Source: Rhodospirillaceae bacterium (GTDB lineage Bacteria; Pseudomonadota; Alphaproteobacteria; UBA8366). Taken from it: a stretch of 8,046 bases of DNA. Position numbers and translations under genes: made by a program. A model generated the notes under the pieces. The model saw nothing but the letters and a program-made list of their open reading frames with translations, searched no databases and had not been told where the DNA came from. Shown here piece by piece: positions 7,430 to 8,046 of the stretch (position 1 is its first letter; each line of letters starts with the position of its first letter). Where the stretch lies: NCBI GenBank assembly GCA_002718015.1, contig PBCW01000048.1, forward strand, positions 8,669 through 16,714, read 5' to 3'.

Positions 7430-8046
7430 ATGGAGGTAACAACGAAACCTATTATTTTAATTCCGGCGCGATTAGCAGCAACTCGGTTTCCTAACAAACC
7501 ACTTGCTCAAATGCATGGAGAACCAATGATTACCCACGTCTGGAAACGAGCGGTAGAAACTGGTATAGGCCCCGTCATAGTAGCGGCTGGGGACCAAGAA
7601 ATTGTTGATGTAATATGTCGAGCTGGAGGCAAGGCACTACTCACAGACCCTGAGCTTCCGTCTGGGTCAGATCGGATCCATGCGGCTTTGTGTGAATATG
7701 ATCCCGACCTTAAATACGATGTTGTCATAAATGTGCAAGGCGATCTCCCCACTATAGATACTAGAGCCATCCAAACGTGTCTGCTACCTTTGGCAAATGA
7801 AGAAGTCGACATCGCCACTATTGGCGCTGTCATAAAGAGAAAGACAGAGTTCTCCGATCCAAATGTTGTCAAGGCCATTGCATCTGTTCCGAAAGGTAAG
7901 AAAATAGGCCGTTGTTTATATTTCACCCGTGCCACAGCACCCGCCGGTGATGGCCCTCTCATTCATCACATAGGGCTCTATGCCTACCGTCGTGCCGCTC
8001 TCGAACAATTCGTGGCACTACCCTCAGGAGTGCTGGAGAAGCGAGA
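7430..8046 (+). CDS. kdsB: 3-deoxy-manno-octulosonate cytidylyltransferase (CMP-Kdo synthetase), C-terminus cut by window edge
   Basis: KdsB couples CTP and Kdo to CMP-Kdo plus pyrophosphate in the cytoplasm, the activation step before Kdo is added to lipid A. The frame is open for 205 codons to the right edge; the family is about 245-255 residues, so roughly 40-50 are missing. Numbered from the ATG at 7430, the nucleotide-binding loop IPARLAATRFPNKPL is at 11-25, SGSDRI at 78-83, NVQGDLP at 101-107 (D105 as likely Mg ligand), DPNVVKAI at 143-150, and YFTRATAP with HHIGLYAYRR up to about 188. All expected motifs are present. An in-frame TGA at 7388-7390 bounds the start. ATG 7430 is the only standard start and adds four residues (EVTT) to the usual family N-terminus (K-P-I-I-L-IPAR). 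The strong GGAGGT at 7432-7437 instead points to ACG 7442. From memory, kdsB is often next to pheA in alphaproteobacteria. Confidence 0.93.
   Translation, partial: MEVTTKPIILIPARLAATRFPNKPLAQMHGEPMITHVWKRAVETGIGPVIVAAGDQEIVDVICRAGGKALLTDPELPSGSDRIHAALCEYDPDLKYDVVINVQGDLPTIDTRAIQTCLLPLANEEVDIATIGAVIKRKTEFSDPNVVKAIASVPKGKKIGRCLYFTRATAPAGDGPLIHHIGLYAYRRAALEQFVALPSGVLEKR
7432..7437 (+). promoter_or_regulatory. Strong Shine-Dalgarno GGAGGT that overlaps the annotated kdsB start
   Basis: GGAGGT begins on the last base of the ATG at 7430-7432, so it cannot serve that ATG. It is spaced 4 bases (AACA) before the in-frame ACG at 7442-7444, exactly where homologous KdsB proteins normally begin (M-K-P-I-I-L-IPAR). 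Either ACG is used as a rare start, the base call is an error for ATG, or the match is coincidental. Confidence 0.5.

Noticed and set aside
7507..7962. Minus-strand open frame of 151 codons opposite kdsB
   Set aside because: It lies fully within kdsB, whose plus-strand product has every family motif. The antisense protein is low in recognisable features and has no ribosome site; it is a coding shadow.
1..8046. CRISPR arrays, tRNA/rRNA genes, insertion sequences, phage or defence genes
   Set aside because: Reading both strands showed no spaced direct repeats, no tRNA-like cloverleaf in the only free gap, and no transposase, integrase or defence-type domain. Almost all of the sequence is explained by housekeeping genes.

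Overview
The window looks like chromosomal DNA from an alphaproteobacterium. The evidence is the YejABEF-type peptide ABC transporter, a membrane-anchored CycM-like cytochrome c, a HisN-type histidinol-phosphatase, and KdsB with alphaproteobacterial sequence style (for example NVQGDLP). Base composition looks moderate by eye, not GC-rich, and genes are packed with gaps of a few to about 50 bases. That would fit an uncultivated or marine lineage, but the genus is not determinable here. KdsB implies a Gram-negative cell that makes Kdo-containing lipopolysaccharide.

Layout: everything from position 1 to 7216 is on the minus strand and reads right to left as cytochrome c (7216-6671), hisN (6638-5853), yejA (5798-3930), yejB (3910-2798), yejE (2797-1733), yejF (1728-88), then the first 26 codons of another gene (77-1) that leaves the window and may be a GhrA-type glyoxylate/hydroxypyruvate reductase. 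Gaps are 32, 54, 19, 0, 4 and 10 bases, so the run could be one transcription unit. The gap before yejA is the only place where a second promoter would be unsurprising. On the plus strand, kdsB starts at 7430 (or 7442) and runs off the right edge without its last few dozen codons. The 213-base gap between the cytochrome and kdsB genes is the only sizeable non-coding stretch. It should hold divergent promoters, and it contains two perfect short palindromes in the cytochrome leader and a nested dyad near its middle.

How the genes work together: YejA (periplasmic binding protein), YejB and YejE (inner-membrane permeases) and YejF (double ATPase) form one complete importer for peptides or peptide-containing molecules. 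HisN would do the penultimate-phase dephosphorylation of histidine synthesis, the cytochrome carries electrons at the periplasmic face of the inner membrane, and KdsB activates Kdo for lipopolysaccharide. These are mostly housekeeping functions, and all recognised motifs are intact. I see no mobile element, CRISPR array, RNA gene or clear new system. The points most worth a second look are the kdsB start (a strong Shine-Dalgarno sits in front of an ACG codon), the palindromic cytochrome leader, and the start choice for yejF.
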